Shown: positions 27,583 through 36,342, numbered from the stretch's first letter. The stretch: DNA of 64,000 nt from Candidatus Thiodiazotropha sp. (ex Myrtea sp. 'scaly one' KF741663) (GCA_025655555.1 JAHXIQ010000001.1:744001-808000); one strand, 5' to 3'. Program-made: numbers and translations. Notes: generated from the letters alone by a model not told the origin.

Positions 27583-29688
27583 TCACGCGCGACCGTAATC
27601 CACCCGTCTACCCAGCCAGCGGAGAACCAGTTGTTCCGCCTGTAGAGGATGATCCTGCAGCATCCTCTCTGCCACCTCCCTCACTTCATCCAGCATGCCC
27701 TGATCCCGCACCAGGTCGGCGATGCGTAACTGCATATCTCCGGTCTGCCTCGTACCCAATACCTCACCCGGACCACGCATCTCCAGATCCTTCTGGGCAA
27801 TGTAAAAGCCGTCGCTGCTCTCCCGCAATATCGCCAGACGCGTTTTGGCATTGAGGGAGAGGGGTGCGTGATACATCAACACGCAGTGGCTCTCTGCACT
27901 ACCGCGACCAACCCGCCCCCGCAGCTGGTGTAACTGAGCAAGTCCCAGACGTTCGGCATTTTCGATAATCATCAGGCTGGCATTGGGTACATCCACGCCC
28001 ACTTCGATAACAGTCGTCGCAATCAACAGATCCAGCTCTCCCGCTTTGAAACGGCTCATCACCTGCTCTTTCTGCTCGGATTTGATGCGGCCATGCACCA
28101 GCCCGACCCGCAGCTCCGGCAGGGCTTCTGCAAGCTGCTGGGCACTCTCCTCCGCTGCCTGACATTGTAGTACCTCCGACTCCTCAATCAGGGTACAGAC
28201 CCAATAGGCCTGCCGGCCCTCGGCACAGGCGGCCCGCACCCGCTCCACCACTTCATCCCGGCGTCGATCCGATATGACAGCGGTGGTGACCGGCTTGCGC
28301 CCCGGGGGCAGGCTATCGATAACCGACAGATCAAGATCGGCATAGGCGGTCATCGCCAGGGTGCGGGGGATCGGCGTCGCGGTCATGATGAGCTGATGAG
28401 GCGCGTGTCCTTGCCGGCGGCCTTTCTCTCTCAGCGCCAGTCGCTGATGGACACCGAAGCGGTGTTGTTCATCGATGATCACCAGTCCCAGATCATCAAA
28501 CACCACATCGTCCTGAAACAGCGCATGGGTGCCGACGACCAGTTGTACCTGACCGGTGGCGATCACTTCGAGTACCTGCTCCCGGGCGCGTCCCTTCATG
28601 CGGCCGGTCAGCCAGGCAATCTGTATACCCATGGGTTCGAGCCACTGGGAGAAACTGTTTAAATGCTGCTCCGCCAATAACTCCGTGGGGGCCATCAGCG
28701 CCACCTGACTACCGGCGTCAATCGCCTGCAAGGCAGCCAGCGCGCTGACGATGGTTTTACCTGACCCCACGTCTCCCTGCACCAGGCGTTGCATGGGGTT
28801 CGGCTTACTCAGATCCTGCTCAATCTCGCCAACAACCCGTTCCTGTGCCGGCGTGAGTTTAAAAGGAATATTCGCCAGCAACTGCCGTTTCAGTTCACTC
28901 CCGGCAGGCAGTACAGTGGCGCTAATCTGCTGATGCTGACTGCGCAGTTTTCGTAAGCTGATCTGATGTGCCAGCAGCTCTTCGAAAGTGAGTCGTTGTT
29001 GGGCCGGATGGCTACCCGCCAGCAACTCCTGTTGGTCCGCATCCGGTGGCGGCCGGTGCAGATAGCTCACCGCCAGGGCAAGACTCTGCATGGGAAAGCG
29101 GCTCAAAAGTTCGCCGGGTAACAGCTCCCGCAATCCCTGCGGTGTCTGCTCCAGCATTGTCAGCGCCTGTTGCATCAAGCCACGCAGGGTCAGCTGATGG
29201 ACCCCCTCGGTGGTGGGATAGAGCGGTGTCAGTGTCTCTTCCACCTGCTGGGGTTCATCCGGGTCCACCCGCTGATACTCGGGATGCACCATCTCCAGGC
29301 TATTGGGACCGTTGCGCACCTCACCGAAGCAGCGCAGCCGGACACCTCTGGCCAGCGCCTCCCGCTGGGCGTTACTAAAGTAGAAAAAGCGCAGGATGAT
29401 ACCCCCGGTGCCATCCGAGATTCGCACCAGCAACGAGCGTCGACGGCCAAACTTGATCTCCGTGACATCGACCTCCCCCTCGATGACCACCTGGTCTCCC
29501 CGACGTATGGCGCCGATGGGCTGGATTCGTGTTCTATCCTGGTAACGAAGCGGGAGATGGAACAGCAGATCCTGTACCGTTTCGATGTTGAGACGGGCGA
29601 GCTTTTCCGCATTCCTTGCGCCGACACCTTTCAGTCGGGTGACGGATTGTTCTGCCAGATCGACTGGCTGACTGTCCTGTTTTTTCAA
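27583..29688 (-). CDS. recG: ATP-dependent DNA helicase RecG
   Basis: Branched-DNA helicase that remodels stalled forks and Holliday junctions. 701 aa: N-terminal wedge/OB domain (about 60-160), helicase domain with Walker A GDVGSGKT (around residue 300), DEQHRFGVHQR (motif II), MTATPIPRTLAMT (motif III), and C-terminal motifs V-VI with ATTVIEVGVDVPNA and QLRGRVGRG. It is complete and diverges from yjbQ. Confidence 0.97.
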   Translation of the reverse strand: MKKQDSQPVDLAEQSVTRLKGVGARNAEKLARLNIETVQDLLFHLPLRYQDRTRIQPIGAIRRGDQVVIEGEVDVTEIKFGRRRSLLVRISDGTGGIILRFFYFSNAQREALARGVRLRCFGEVRNGPNSLEMVHPEYQRVDPDEPQQVEETLTPLYPTTEGVHQLTLRGLMQQALTMLEQTPQGLRELLPGELLSRFPMQSLALAVSYLHRPPPDADQQELLAGSHPAQQRLTFEELLAHQISLRKLRSQHQQISATVLPAGSELKRQLLANIPFKLTPAQERVVGEIEQDLSKPNPMQRLVQGDVGSGKTIVSALAALQAIDAGSQVALMAPTELLAEQHLNSFSQWLEPMGIQIAWLTGRMKGRAREQVLEVIATGQVQLVVGTHALFQDDVVFDDLGLVIIDEQHRFGVHQRLALREKGRRQGHAPHQLIMTATPIPRTLAMTAYADLDLSVIDSLPPGRKPVTTAVISDRRRDEVVERVRAACAEGRQAYWVCTLIEESEVLQCQAAEESAQQLAEALPELRVGLVHGRIKSEQKEQVMSRFKAGELDLLIATTVIEVGVDVPNASLMIIENAERLGLAQLHQLRGRVGRGSAESHCVLMYHAPLSLNAKTRLAILRESSDGFYIAQKDLEMRGPGEVLGTRQTGDMQLRIADLVRDQGMLDEVREVAERMLQDHPLQAEQLVLRWLGRRVDYGRA

Positions 29689-29752
29689 TGGTGCATGCTT
29701 TCACTGTAATATCAGTCTGAAGCATGCCAGAACCAGCGGGAGAAGTGCAAAG

Positions 29753-30169
29753 ATGGTGATACAACAACAGCTCCAAATCGAAACCCGTGGACGTAACACC
29801 TACAACATCACCCCTCAGGTGGAGCAGGCTATCCGCCAGGCAGACATCACCACCGGCATCTGCCAGCTCTTCATCCACCACACCAGCGCATCACTGATCC
29901 TCTGCGAGAATGCCGACCCCACCGTACGTTCCGACCTGGAAGGTTTTATGGCCAGACTGGTACCGGACGGCGACCGCCATTTCGACCACACCCTGGAGGG
30001 ACCGGATGACATGGCGGCACATATCCGATCCATTCTGACCAAGATGGATCTCAGCTTTCCCATCAGTCGCGGACACCCTGCACTGGGCACCTGGCAGGGC
30101 ATCTATCTTTGGGAGCACCGGACACATCCCCACCGACGGCAGGTCACGCTGACGCTTTATGGGGAATAG
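29753..30169 (+). CDS. yjbQ: YjbQ family protein (UPF0047)
   Basis: 138-aa cytoplasmic protein; E. coli YjbQ has weak thiamine-phosphate synthase activity and the true substrate is uncertain. The family signature IHHTSASLILCENADPTVRSD lies around residues 41-61, with conserved His and Asp/Glu residues, and the closing GTWQGIYLWEHR segment is also typical. It starts 64 bp from the divergent recG. Confidence 0.93.
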   Translation: MVIQQQLQIETRGRNTYNITPQVEQAIRQADITTGICQLFIHHTSASLILCENADPTVRSDLEGFMARLVPDGDRHFDHTLEGPDDMAAHIRSILTKMDLSFPISRGHPALGTWQGIYLWEHRTHPHRRQVTLTLYGE

Positions 30170-30502
30170 TAGCTTTAGGCAACTGCTGATTAGGTAGCGG
30201 TCTTCCTAACTTTCTTTTTTCTCACCGAAACTCCGTCTCCTCTCAAACTAAAACAGCGGAATTTTGATGATTTCTGCACTGTCTCACCAGACCGGTAGGT
30301 TGGGCCGACGAAGGAGGCCCAACAGTCCACACATCTTTCCAGAGGTTGGATCGAAAATTGAAGGTGGAGATGTTGGGCCTCCTTCGTCGGCCCAACCTAC
30401 ACGCGATTGCCAGGATTCAAAGCTCAAAATTCATCCTCTTCCCCGATCAGCGTCTAAACTCTCAGAGAAACTGCAACCGCTTATAAAAAGAAATCACGTC
30501 TG
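30170..30502. other. Intergenic region carrying an inverted-repeat element
   Basis: 333 bp between yjbQ and the EF-G gene, largely filled by the 106-bp palindromic element annotated separately (30295-30400). The rest must include the EF-G promoter; no confident promoter boxes were identified. No gene is supported. Confidence 0.5.
30295..30400. repeat. Perfect inverted-repeat element (30-bp arms)
   Basis: The arms at 30295-30324 and 30371-30400 are exact reverse complements over 30 bp, starting GTAGGTTGGGCC, around a 46-bp core. Each arm is itself a small hairpin (TTGGGCC against GGCCCAA). A related single palindrome is at 46625-46657, so this is a dispersed family: REP/MITE-like, non-coding, with no transposase in the window. 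Confidence 0.85.
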
Positions 30503-32581
30503 ATGTCTGCCAAAACCATCCCCATCCATCAACTCCGCAACATCGGTCTGATCGCACATATCGATGCGGGCAAAACCACCACTACTGAGCGATTTCTCTA
30601 CTACGCCGGTCGCACCCATCAACTGGGGTCCGTCGACAGCGGCACCACCGTAACCGATTGGATGGATCAGGAGCGGGAGCGAGGCATCACCATTGTCGAC
30701 GCCGCAGTGACCGCCTTTTGGAATGATGTCCAGATCAACCTCATCGACACACCGGGGCATATCGATTTCACTGCCGAGGTACAGCGCGCTTTGCGGGTAT
30801 TGGATGGGGCGGTGGTAGTGTTCGATGCCTCTCAGGGTGTCGAACCGCAAAGCGAGACCGTGTGGCGTCAGGCGGATCGTTATCGTGTGCCGCGTCTCTG
30901 CTTCATCAACAAGATGGACCGGCTGGGGGCGGACTTCCAGCACGCGGTCGAAAGCCTTCATGAACGACTCGGCGCAAATCCTGTCACCCTGCAAGTCCCC
31001 CTCGGAATCGAGTCGGAGTTCGAGGGCGTAATCGACCTGATCACCCTGCGCGCCATTCGCTGGCGTGATGAACTGGGCGCGGAGCAGGAATTTGACGAGA
31101 TACCCGACAGCCACATCGAATCCGCCCGATCACAACGTGCTGCAATGATCGAGCGTATCGCGGAACAGGATGATGAACTGCTCACCCTGTGGCTGGAGGG
31201 TGGTGATGTGACGAACGAACAGTTGAAGGCGGCCATTCGACGCGCCACCCTGAGTAACAGCATCGTACCCGTCCTGTGCGGCAGTTCCCTCAGAAACAAA
31301 GGGGTGCAGCCCTTGCTCGATGCGGTGGTCGACTATCTCCCTTCTCCGCTCGATGTCGGTGAGGTCACAGGCAACCATCCGGAGCAGGACAAGACGGTTA
31401 TCTGCCCACCTGATGCGGAAGCCCCCCTGAGTGCACTGATTTTCAAGACGGTGACCGACCCCTACGCAGGCCGGCTCTGTTATGTCCGCATCTATGCCGG
31501 CACGCTCAAAACAGGCGCGAGCATTCTCAATCCCCGGCATGGACGACCACAACGGGTCGGCCGCCTGGAGCGCATGTATGCGGAACACCGGGAGGACATC
31601 GATCAGATACAGGCCGGTGATATCGCCGCCCTGCTGGGACTGAAAGCCGCCCGTACCGGGGACACCCTCTGCGATCCGCACCACCCTCTGTTACTGGAAT
31701 CTATCGACTTCCCCGATCCGGTGATCAGGATCACCGTGACACCCATGACGGCGCAGGACAACGAAAAGATCAGCGAGGCCCTGCACCATCTCGCTGAAGA
31801 TGACCCGACGTTCAGAGCCGATACCGATGAGGATACCGGAGAGACCATCCTCTCCGGCATGGGTGAGCTGCACCTGGAAGTCCTATTGGAGAAATTGAAA
31901 CGGGAACAGAGTGTCAACGTCCGCACCGGCAAACCCAAGGTCGCCTACAAAGAGACCATCTCACGGCAGGTAAAGAATGCTGAAGGGCGCTTTATCAGAC
32001 AAACCGGCGGTCATGGGCAGTATGGTCACGTCATCCTAAACCTTGCACCGACCACACCCGGTGAAGGATTACTGATAGAAAACCATATCTCTGCCGGCGC
32101 GATTCCCAAGGAGTTCATACCGGCGGTCGAGGCCGGCATTCGAGAGGCAGCCAACAGCGGCATCATCGACGGCTATCCGGTCACCGATATCCAGGTGACC
32201 CTGGTCGACGGCTCATCACACGCAACCGATTCCAACCCCCTGGCCTTCAAGATTGCTGCCGGTATGGCCCTGCGGGCAGGGCTGGAAAAAGGCAAAGGCG
32301 TATTTCTCGAACCTGTCGTGCGTTGCGAAGTCATCACACCGGAAGAGAACCTGGGTGACGTGCTTGGGCAACTCACCGGCCGCCGGGCCGAAATCGAAGA
32401 GGTCATCGATCGACCCGGCCAGATGAAAGCCATCCGAAATCAGGTACCCCTCTCAGAGATGTTCGGTTACGCCACCCAACTACGCTCGGCGACCCACGGT
32501 CGCGGCACTTTCACAATGGAACTCGACCACTTTGCACCGGTACCGGTCGAGGTCATGCAGCGATTGGGGTTTAAGCCATAA
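30503..32581 (+). CDS. Elongation factor G paralogue (EF-G2-like)
   Basis: 692-aa translational GTPase. G domain motifs are AHIDAGKTTTTERFL (P-loop), DTPGHIDF and NKMD; domain II follows (about 290-395), then domains III-V with the domain IV segment GGHGQYGHV and C-terminal MFGYATQLRSATHGRGTFTM. EF-G catalyses ribosomal translocation and, with RRF, recycling. The gene is not next to rpsL, rpsG or tuf, so it is probably a second EF-G copy rather than the str-operon fusA; this is an inference that needs the rest of the genome. Confidence 0.88.
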   Translation: MSAKTIPIHQLRNIGLIAHIDAGKTTTTERFLYYAGRTHQLGSVDSGTTVTDWMDQERERGITIVDAAVTAFWNDVQINLIDTPGHIDFTAEVQRALRVLDGAVVVFDASQGVEPQSETVWRQADRYRVPRLCFINKMDRLGADFQHAVESLHERLGANPVTLQVPLGIESEFEGVIDLITLRAIRWRDELGAEQEFDEIPDSHIESARSQRAAMIERIAEQDDELLTLWLEGGDVTNEQLKAAIRRATLSNSIVPVLCGSSLRNKGVQPLLDAVVDYLPSPLDVGEVTGNHPEQDKTVICPPDAEAPLSALIFKTVTDPYAGRLCYVRIYAGTLKTGASILNPRHGRPQRVGRLERMYAEHREDIDQIQAGDIAALLGLKAARTGDTLCDPHHPLLLESIDFPDPVIRITVTPMTAQDNEKISEALHHLAEDDPTFRADTDEDTGETILSGMGELHLEVLLEKLKREQSVNVRTGKPKVAYKETISRQVKNAEGRFIRQTGGHGQYGHVILNLAPTTPGEGLLIENHISAGAIPKEFIPAVEAGIREAANSGIIDGYPVTDIQVTLVDGSSHATDSNPLAFKIAAGMALRAGLEKGKGVFLEPVVRCEVITPEENLGDVLGQLTGRRAEIEEVIDRPGQMKAIRNQVPLSEMFGYATQLRSATHGRGTFTMELDHFAPVPVEVMQRLGFKP

Positions 32582-33054
32582 TCGCTACCCATCCCAGAAA
32601 AGATGCAACTCGCCAGTGAATCAAATTCTCTTGACGACGACTCACAGGATGTCGGCAATGAGCAAAATCATCCCGGCATTGACCAAAATAGAGTCGGCAC
32701 CGAGTCTCTGAGAGTCATCGTTGAGATAAATTCAGTCAACGGCGAGTAAAACTGAATCAATGGTGAGTCAAAATGTGTCTCAAGCCCAGCACCCAGGTCA
32801 AACCACGGTTTAGATGAGAGAGGGAGTCGCTGTGTAGGAAAAAGACTACAGACAACCACGAATTGATATGGCATCTTTGAATGAAAGGGGAATAAATTAT
32901 TATCAAATCAAAAACATGGATCGCCAAGTCATGAATTCTACGAAAACACATGGCAATGCCTGTTTGCGAAAAGACATGAGAACATTTTGCAACATAAGTC
33001 AATATTTGTGCTTGCGGCATAACACATTATTGGCGCGAGCAATATAAGACACTA
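32582..33054. other. Junction between core chromosome and cassette array
   Basis: 473 bp with no accepted gene. The first part (about 32600-32790) has degenerate repeats of about 20 bp built from GTCGGCA, TGAGCAAAAT and TGACCAAAAT units and a 48-codon open frame (32603-32749) of no recognisable family. The second part is AT-rich. The expected integrase gene and a convincing attI site were not found. Confidence 0.45.
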
Positions 33055-33061
33055 TTATGTG
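33016..33061 (+). repeat. Degenerate attC-like site at the left end of the array
   Basis: GGCATAAC (33016-33023) and TTATGTG (33055-33061) bracket a short partial hairpin (ATTATTG/CAATATAA). The conserved G before the TT is replaced by A, so it may be a decayed attC or the edge of the recombination platform. It matters because TTATGTG is complementary to the R'' box of cassette 1. Confidence 0.5.
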
Positions 33062-33070
33062 TAAAAATAA

Positions 33071-33301
33071 ATGAGCAATTTACTATCCAAATATAGCGTT
33101 GTTATCGCAAGTGATGTTGGTGACCGAGATGGTATTGGTATTGAGGTATCACTCAACGAAGACCTCATATTAGAAATATTTCGAGACGATACAAAAAAAA
33201 CAAGAGAAGTCACTTTATATAAAAAAGAACTACCATTAGAGCTAATTGAAGAATCAATTGAAAAATTCAAAAAGGAAATTCCTTGGGAGTATCAAGATTA
33301 A
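33071..33301 (+). CDS. Cassette 1 hypothetical protein (76 aa)
   Basis: Small soluble protein, starting MSNLLSKYSVVIASDVGDRD and ending in an acidic/basic helix (EESIEKFKKEIPWEY). No signal peptide or membrane segment. The start is 16 bp from the cassette boundary at 33055, leaving a very short leader with no clear ribosome-binding site. The stop is 17 bp before the attC R'' box. No family is recognised; the alternation of predicted strands and a C-terminal helix suggests a compact alpha/beta fold. Confidence 0.75.
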   Translation: MSNLLSKYSVVIASDVGDRDGIGIEVSLNEDLILEIFRDDTKKTREVTLYKKELPLELIEESIEKFKKEIPWEYQD

Positions 33302-33317
33302 GTGGCTAAAAATAAAA

Positions 33318-33400
33318 CACATAACAAGAAAGTCAAGCTCGCTCGTTGTCACTCGCTGGGACGCCGCGAAAGCGGCGCCCCTTACTTAAGTCGTTATGTT
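33318..33400 (+). repeat. attC site of cassette 1
   Basis: R'' CACATAAC and R' GTTATGTT bracket an 83-bp imperfect palindrome. Inner stem GCCGC-GAAA-GCGGC; outer L boxes AAGTCAAG and CTTAAGTC. Shares the TCAAG, GGGACGC and GCCCCTTA blocks with the attC sites of cassettes 6 and 7, and partly with that of cassette 5. Confidence 0.9.
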
Positions 33401-33497
33401 TCTTGAGTGAATATGGGGTATAGATTTTCACTGCTCAATCGTTGATTAAGTGATCTTTTTTCAGATCAGGAAACACCCCTTATGAAAGGAATATTTA

Positions 33498-34085
33498 ATG
33501 TGTATATTATTACGTAGCCAACTGGGTAAGGCCGTATTGCTGACAGTTTTAATTTTGTCAGTAGCTTCTTGTTCAACTACTAATTATAAACCTGAAGCAT
33601 TGCTACCCCTCAAAGAATCAAAATCTATCTACATCAAATGGGCAAAGAATTTACCAGCCAAGCAGTACAGAGAAAGACTTTATAATGTTACGAAGAGTGC
33701 ATTTATTAATGCAGGTTTTGAAGTGGTTGAAGATGTTAAAAAAACGGATCTTATAGTCGTCCTATCTGGCAAAAGCAACGATTTAGAAACAGAATTCAAC
33801 TCTTCCCACGGAATTAATCAAAAAGTTACTGTAATTACAGGTGTTGAAGTTATTATTCTGGCTGTATATAAGGTTCCAAGAAACCCAAATTACTACATAA
33901 TATTTGGTAAACATAGAGAAGGAAGCGCAATAAAATCGCTTAATGCATTTATCAACCCCCTTAATCCATCTAAATCCAAAAAACCAAACCTTGTCTCTGA
34001 AGAGCTTTATTTACAAGCCACAGAACAAGCGTTCAAAAAATATAAAATACAGCTTAATGATATATTGGACATAGTGAAAAAATGA
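33498..34085 (+). CDS. Cassette 2 putative lipoprotein (195 aa)
   Basis: Exported protein with a hydrophobic signal sequence and lipobox SVASC near residue 25. The mature part has a beta-rich segment (KKTDLIVVLSGK, VEVIILAVYKV) and a C-terminal basic helix. No family is recognised. It fills cassette 2 (33394-34184) with a 104-bp leader, long enough to hold its own promoter. The AT-rich codon use differs from the flanking chromosomal genes. Confidence 0.8.
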   Translation: MCILLRSQLGKAVLLTVLILSVASCSTTNYKPEALLPLKESKSIYIKWAKNLPAKQYRERLYNVTKSAFINAGFEVVEDVKKTDLIVVLSGKSNDLETEFNSSHGINQKVTVITGVEVIILAVYKVPRNPNYYIIFGKHREGSAIKSLNAFINPLNPSKSKKPNLVSEELYLQATEQAFKKYKIQLNDILDIVKK

Positions 34086-34132
34086 GCTCTATTCTGGGGC
34101 AATGGGCTTCACCATTCAATCCTTCCGAACCA

Positions 34133-34191
34133 CACATAACAAAGTCAGCCAGCGGATTCGCTACGCTCACCGCTGCTGCCAGCGTTAGGGT
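34133..34191 (+). repeat. attC site of cassette 2
   Basis: R'' CACATAAC and R' GTTAGGGT, 59 bp apart end to end, with an inner CAGCGG/CCGCTG stem. R'' matches the start of cassette 2 (TTATGTT) rather than the R' bases, which belong to cassette 3. Confidence 0.88.
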
Positions 34192-34195
34192 CCAC

Positions 34196-34669
34196 ATGGA
34201 TAACTTCTTAAAAGCAAGAACTTTGCCGGTCAGTTGGTCAAAACTATTCATCGGATTATCTATTGCTGCTGCAACTATATATCTAGTCTTTGGTGGAAAG
34301 TTCTTTCTACAGTTATATGAAGCTTTGATGACTAATTTCTTGAATCCCTATTTATATGTCTGGCTTCTGGTGTTTTATCTAATTTATCGCGTGGTCAATA
34401 ATGCTGAATGGAGAGAGTTAAAAGACTGGGCAGATTACTATGGTATAGAAATTACATATATCCGCTCATTTAAACTGAGTGAAGGAAAATTCAAATTTAA
34501 ACGGCTGTATAGACAAGAATACAGGATAGGCTTAAAAAATACATATGGAGAGGCAGGAGAAATGTATGTCTTCTTTATATATAAACAGTTGTTTAATCCG
34601 TTTAAAGAGTGGCTAACTGAGCCAATACAATCGCCTAAATATGGCGAAATACCGAATGAGTTACCCTAA
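34196..34669 (+). CDS. Cassette 3 membrane protein (157 aa)
   Basis: Two predicted transmembrane segments (about residues 16-36 and 48-70) followed by a soluble C-terminal part rich in Tyr, Lys and Glu. The start is the ATG at 34196, just inside the cassette; the open frame reaches back to 34082 but would cross the attC site of the previous cassette. The stop codon TAA is part of the R'' box ACCCTAAC, so the end of the gene is the recombination site. Function unknown. Confidence 0.8.
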   Translation: MDNFLKARTLPVSWSKLFIGLSIAAATIYLVFGGKFFLQLYEALMTNFLNPYLYVWLLVFYLIYRVVNNAEWRELKDWADYYGIEITYIRSFKLSEGKFKFKRLYRQEYRIGLKNTYGEAGEMYVFFIYKQLFNPFKEWLTEPIQSPKYGEIPNELP

Positions 34670-34730
34670 CCAGACCTTACATCGGACGCAGTCGCTAACG
34701 CGCCTGCTCCGCTGAAGGCAACGTTAGGGC
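34663..34730 (+). repeat. attC site of cassette 3
   Basis: R'' ACCCTAAC and R' GTTAGGGC in a 68-bp imperfect palindrome with CGGACGCAG and CTGCTCCG stem arms. R'' is an exact 8-base complement of G plus the cassette start TTAGGGT. Confidence 0.88.
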
Positions 34731-34735
34731 TACAA

Positions 34736-35245
34736 ATGAAGTTACGTGTAATAGCCATAGTCATTACTGCACTGTTATTGAGTGGTTGCCACCCAAAGAG
34801 TGCAATGCTAAAACAAAGAGATCTTCAGCGTATTGATGTAGGTCTTGGAGTAGATGGACCCTCAAAAATACTACCTAGTGACGAAGAGGTAGATCTACTT
34901 TCAAGAGAGGCTGTCAATTTACTACAAGGCCATGGTTTTGAGCTTCTGAATTCAAGTGTGTCTTGGGGACTTCAGCCACTTACAGGACATACTCAGAATT
35001 TAGGTCTTAGGCTACCGGGAACAAATGCAATCTACTGCTATGTAAAGATTTCTAAAAAGGAATTTCAGGCAGAATTCGTAGAGATGGAAAAACAACCGCA
35101 AACAAATAAGTTCGCTACAAGCAATAGTGATTTAATGGTAGTTGATAAAGCCATTGCAGCGTTAAATGAGCTGGCCAAATTAAAATTCAAAGGGCGCTCT
35201 ACACGTATATCGAAATTTGACCGTGCAGAAAGCCCTAACAAGTAA
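34736..35245 (+). CDS. Cassette 4 lipoprotein (169 aa)
   Basis: Signal sequence with lipobox LLSGC near residue 18, then a mature domain of about 150 aa with a predicted mixed fold (DEEVDLLSREAVNLLQGHGF, AIAALNELAKLKF). The general plan, lipobox plus a DUxxx-type small beta domain, resembles conjugation-type TrbH lipoproteins, but this is only a resemblance. The start lies 12 bp after the cassette boundary; the final codons run through the R'' box. Confidence 0.78.
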   Translation: MKLRVIAIVITALLLSGCHPKSAMLKQRDLQRIDVGLGVDGPSKILPSDEEVDLLSREAVNLLQGHGFELLNSSVSWGLQPLTGHTQNLGLRLPGTNAIYCYVKISKKEFQAEFVEMEKQPQTNKFATSNSDLMVVDKAIAALNELAKLKFKGRSTRISKFDRAESPNK

Positions 35246-35291
35246 AGGCACAGGACGCTGAACATCCCCCACTGAGCCCAGACGTTATGCG
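35232..35291 (+). repeat. attC site of cassette 4
   Basis: R'' GCCCTAAC and R' GTTATGCG, 60 bp. R'' is an exact complement of G plus the cassette start TTAGGGC. The interior is less palindromic than in the other sites and lacks the GCCCCTTA block. Confidence 0.85.
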
Positions 35292-35315
35292 CAAAAGAAA
35301 ATCAGTGCCTTCACT

Positions 35316-35840
35316 ATGCGTGAACATGGAATAATAAACAGAGTGCTTCGAATGATTATCCGACTGTTTGGAGTTTTAGTAGTCCTAGTGGTACTAATTG
35401 GCCTAGCTATCTATGCCGTATTTGGGTACCAAGAACGTTACTATGCGGATGATTACTTTAGTTTTATAGATCATGATGGGGTATTAGAATCTCGAAAATG
35501 GCATAATAAAACATTTGGTTGTACCTACGCTATTGTCTCGATCGTTGATGCTGCAAAAACTAATCCTCCGATCGAATGGATTGATTCTTCGCTCTGGCAT
35601 CAAACCCCTCTACTCTTCAAAGAGGAAAGAAAAGCCGGGCAGTGCCGAAATCTTATCTGTGAATGCAAATATGATTTGACCCCTGATACATATCAACGCC
35701 TCACTAGAGCATTAAGTGAACCTGGGTCGTTCTACTACCTCGGTTGGCGACAACCACCCCATGACCCACTGTATCAGGGTTCAATACTTGTGTATTCGTC
35801 AGCCCAGAAAATTGCGGCGAAGGTTAGATTTGGTGATTAA
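35316..35840 (+). CDS. Cassette 5 membrane-anchored protein (174 aa)
   Basis: One N-terminal transmembrane anchor (about residues 12-36) and a soluble domain of about 135 aa with several Cys (CTYAIVS, CRNLICECKYD). The start at 35316 or at 35352 (giving MIIRLFGVL) cannot be decided; neither has a good ribosome-binding site. The stop is directly before the R'' box. Not recognised as any family. Confidence 0.75.
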   Translation: MREHGIINRVLRMIIRLFGVLVVLVVLIGLAIYAVFGYQERYYADDYFSFIDHDGVLESRKWHNKTFGCTYAIVSIVDAAKTNPPIEWIDSSLWHQTPLLFKEERKAGQCRNLICECKYDLTPDTYQRLTRALSEPGSFYYLGWRQPPHDPLYQGSILVYSSAQKIAAKVRFGD

Positions 35841-35842
35841 TC

Positions 35843-35929
35843 GCATAACAAGCAGGTCAAGTTCACTACGGGCCTTCGGCCCTGCGCAGGAGCGGCTTCG
35901 CCTCGACCCCTTACCTTAAACGTTAGGTT
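35843..35929 (+). repeat. attC site of cassette 5
   Basis: R'' CGCATAAC and R' GTTAGGTT, 87 bp, with the stem GGGCC-TTC-GGCCC inside. R'' is an exact complement of G plus the cassette start TTATGCG. Contains TCAAG and CCCCTTA blocks shared with sites 1, 6 and 7. Confidence 0.9.
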
Positions 35930-35937
35930 TGTAAAAT

Positions 35938-36258
35938 ATGAATACATTCTTCTTTTATACACACTATTACATTCTCGTAATGTTTTTTATATCAAGTGTG
36001 GCTACTGGAATGATTTTCAGTAAAAACAGAAATAAGGAAAATGCTTTTATATTTTTTGCATTCGTTATTTACACTTTCACACTATCAATGAATACATTTT
36101 TCGGTTATAGCGCAACTCTAGATGTAGAGAATAATATTACTTCAGAAAAGGAAGGCCTGTTGTCTTTAAGTGCAACACAAGCGCTGGAGATAGTAGCAAC
36201 ATTATTGTTATCAATAGGTTTCGTTGGTAAAGCACATGCACTTATCAGTGAAACCTAA
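35938..36258 (+). CDS. Cassette 6 small membrane protein (106 aa)
   Basis: Three predicted transmembrane segments (about residues 8-25, 35-53 and 80-98) separated by short loops; hydrophobic and Phe-rich. The start lies 15 bp after the cassette boundary. Its TAA stop is inside the R'' box (ACCTAAC). No family is recognised. Confidence 0.75.
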   Translation: MNTFFFYTHYYILVMFFISSVATGMIFSKNRNKENAFIFFAFVIYTFTLSMNTFFGYSATLDVENNITSEKEGLLSLSATQALEIVATLLLSIGFVGKAHALISET

Positions 36259-36322
36259 CCATCACATCAAGTCGCCCTTCGGGGTGGGACGCTGTGAGCC
36301 CCTTATATGAACCGTTATGCGC
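36251..36322 (+). repeat. attC site of cassette 6
   Basis: R'' AAACCTAAC and R' GTTATGCGC, 72 bp. Nine-base complement between R'' and G plus the cassette start TTAGGTTT. Interior contains ATCAAGTCGCCC, GGGACGC and GCCCCTTA. Confidence 0.9.
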
Positions 36323-36342
36323 AAATTGAAAGATAACAAGCC

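Noticed and set aside
34082-34195. Upstream start of the cassette 3 gene at 34082
   Set aside because: The frame would cross the attC site and the end of cassette 2; the ATG at 34196 just inside cassette 3 fits cassette structure.
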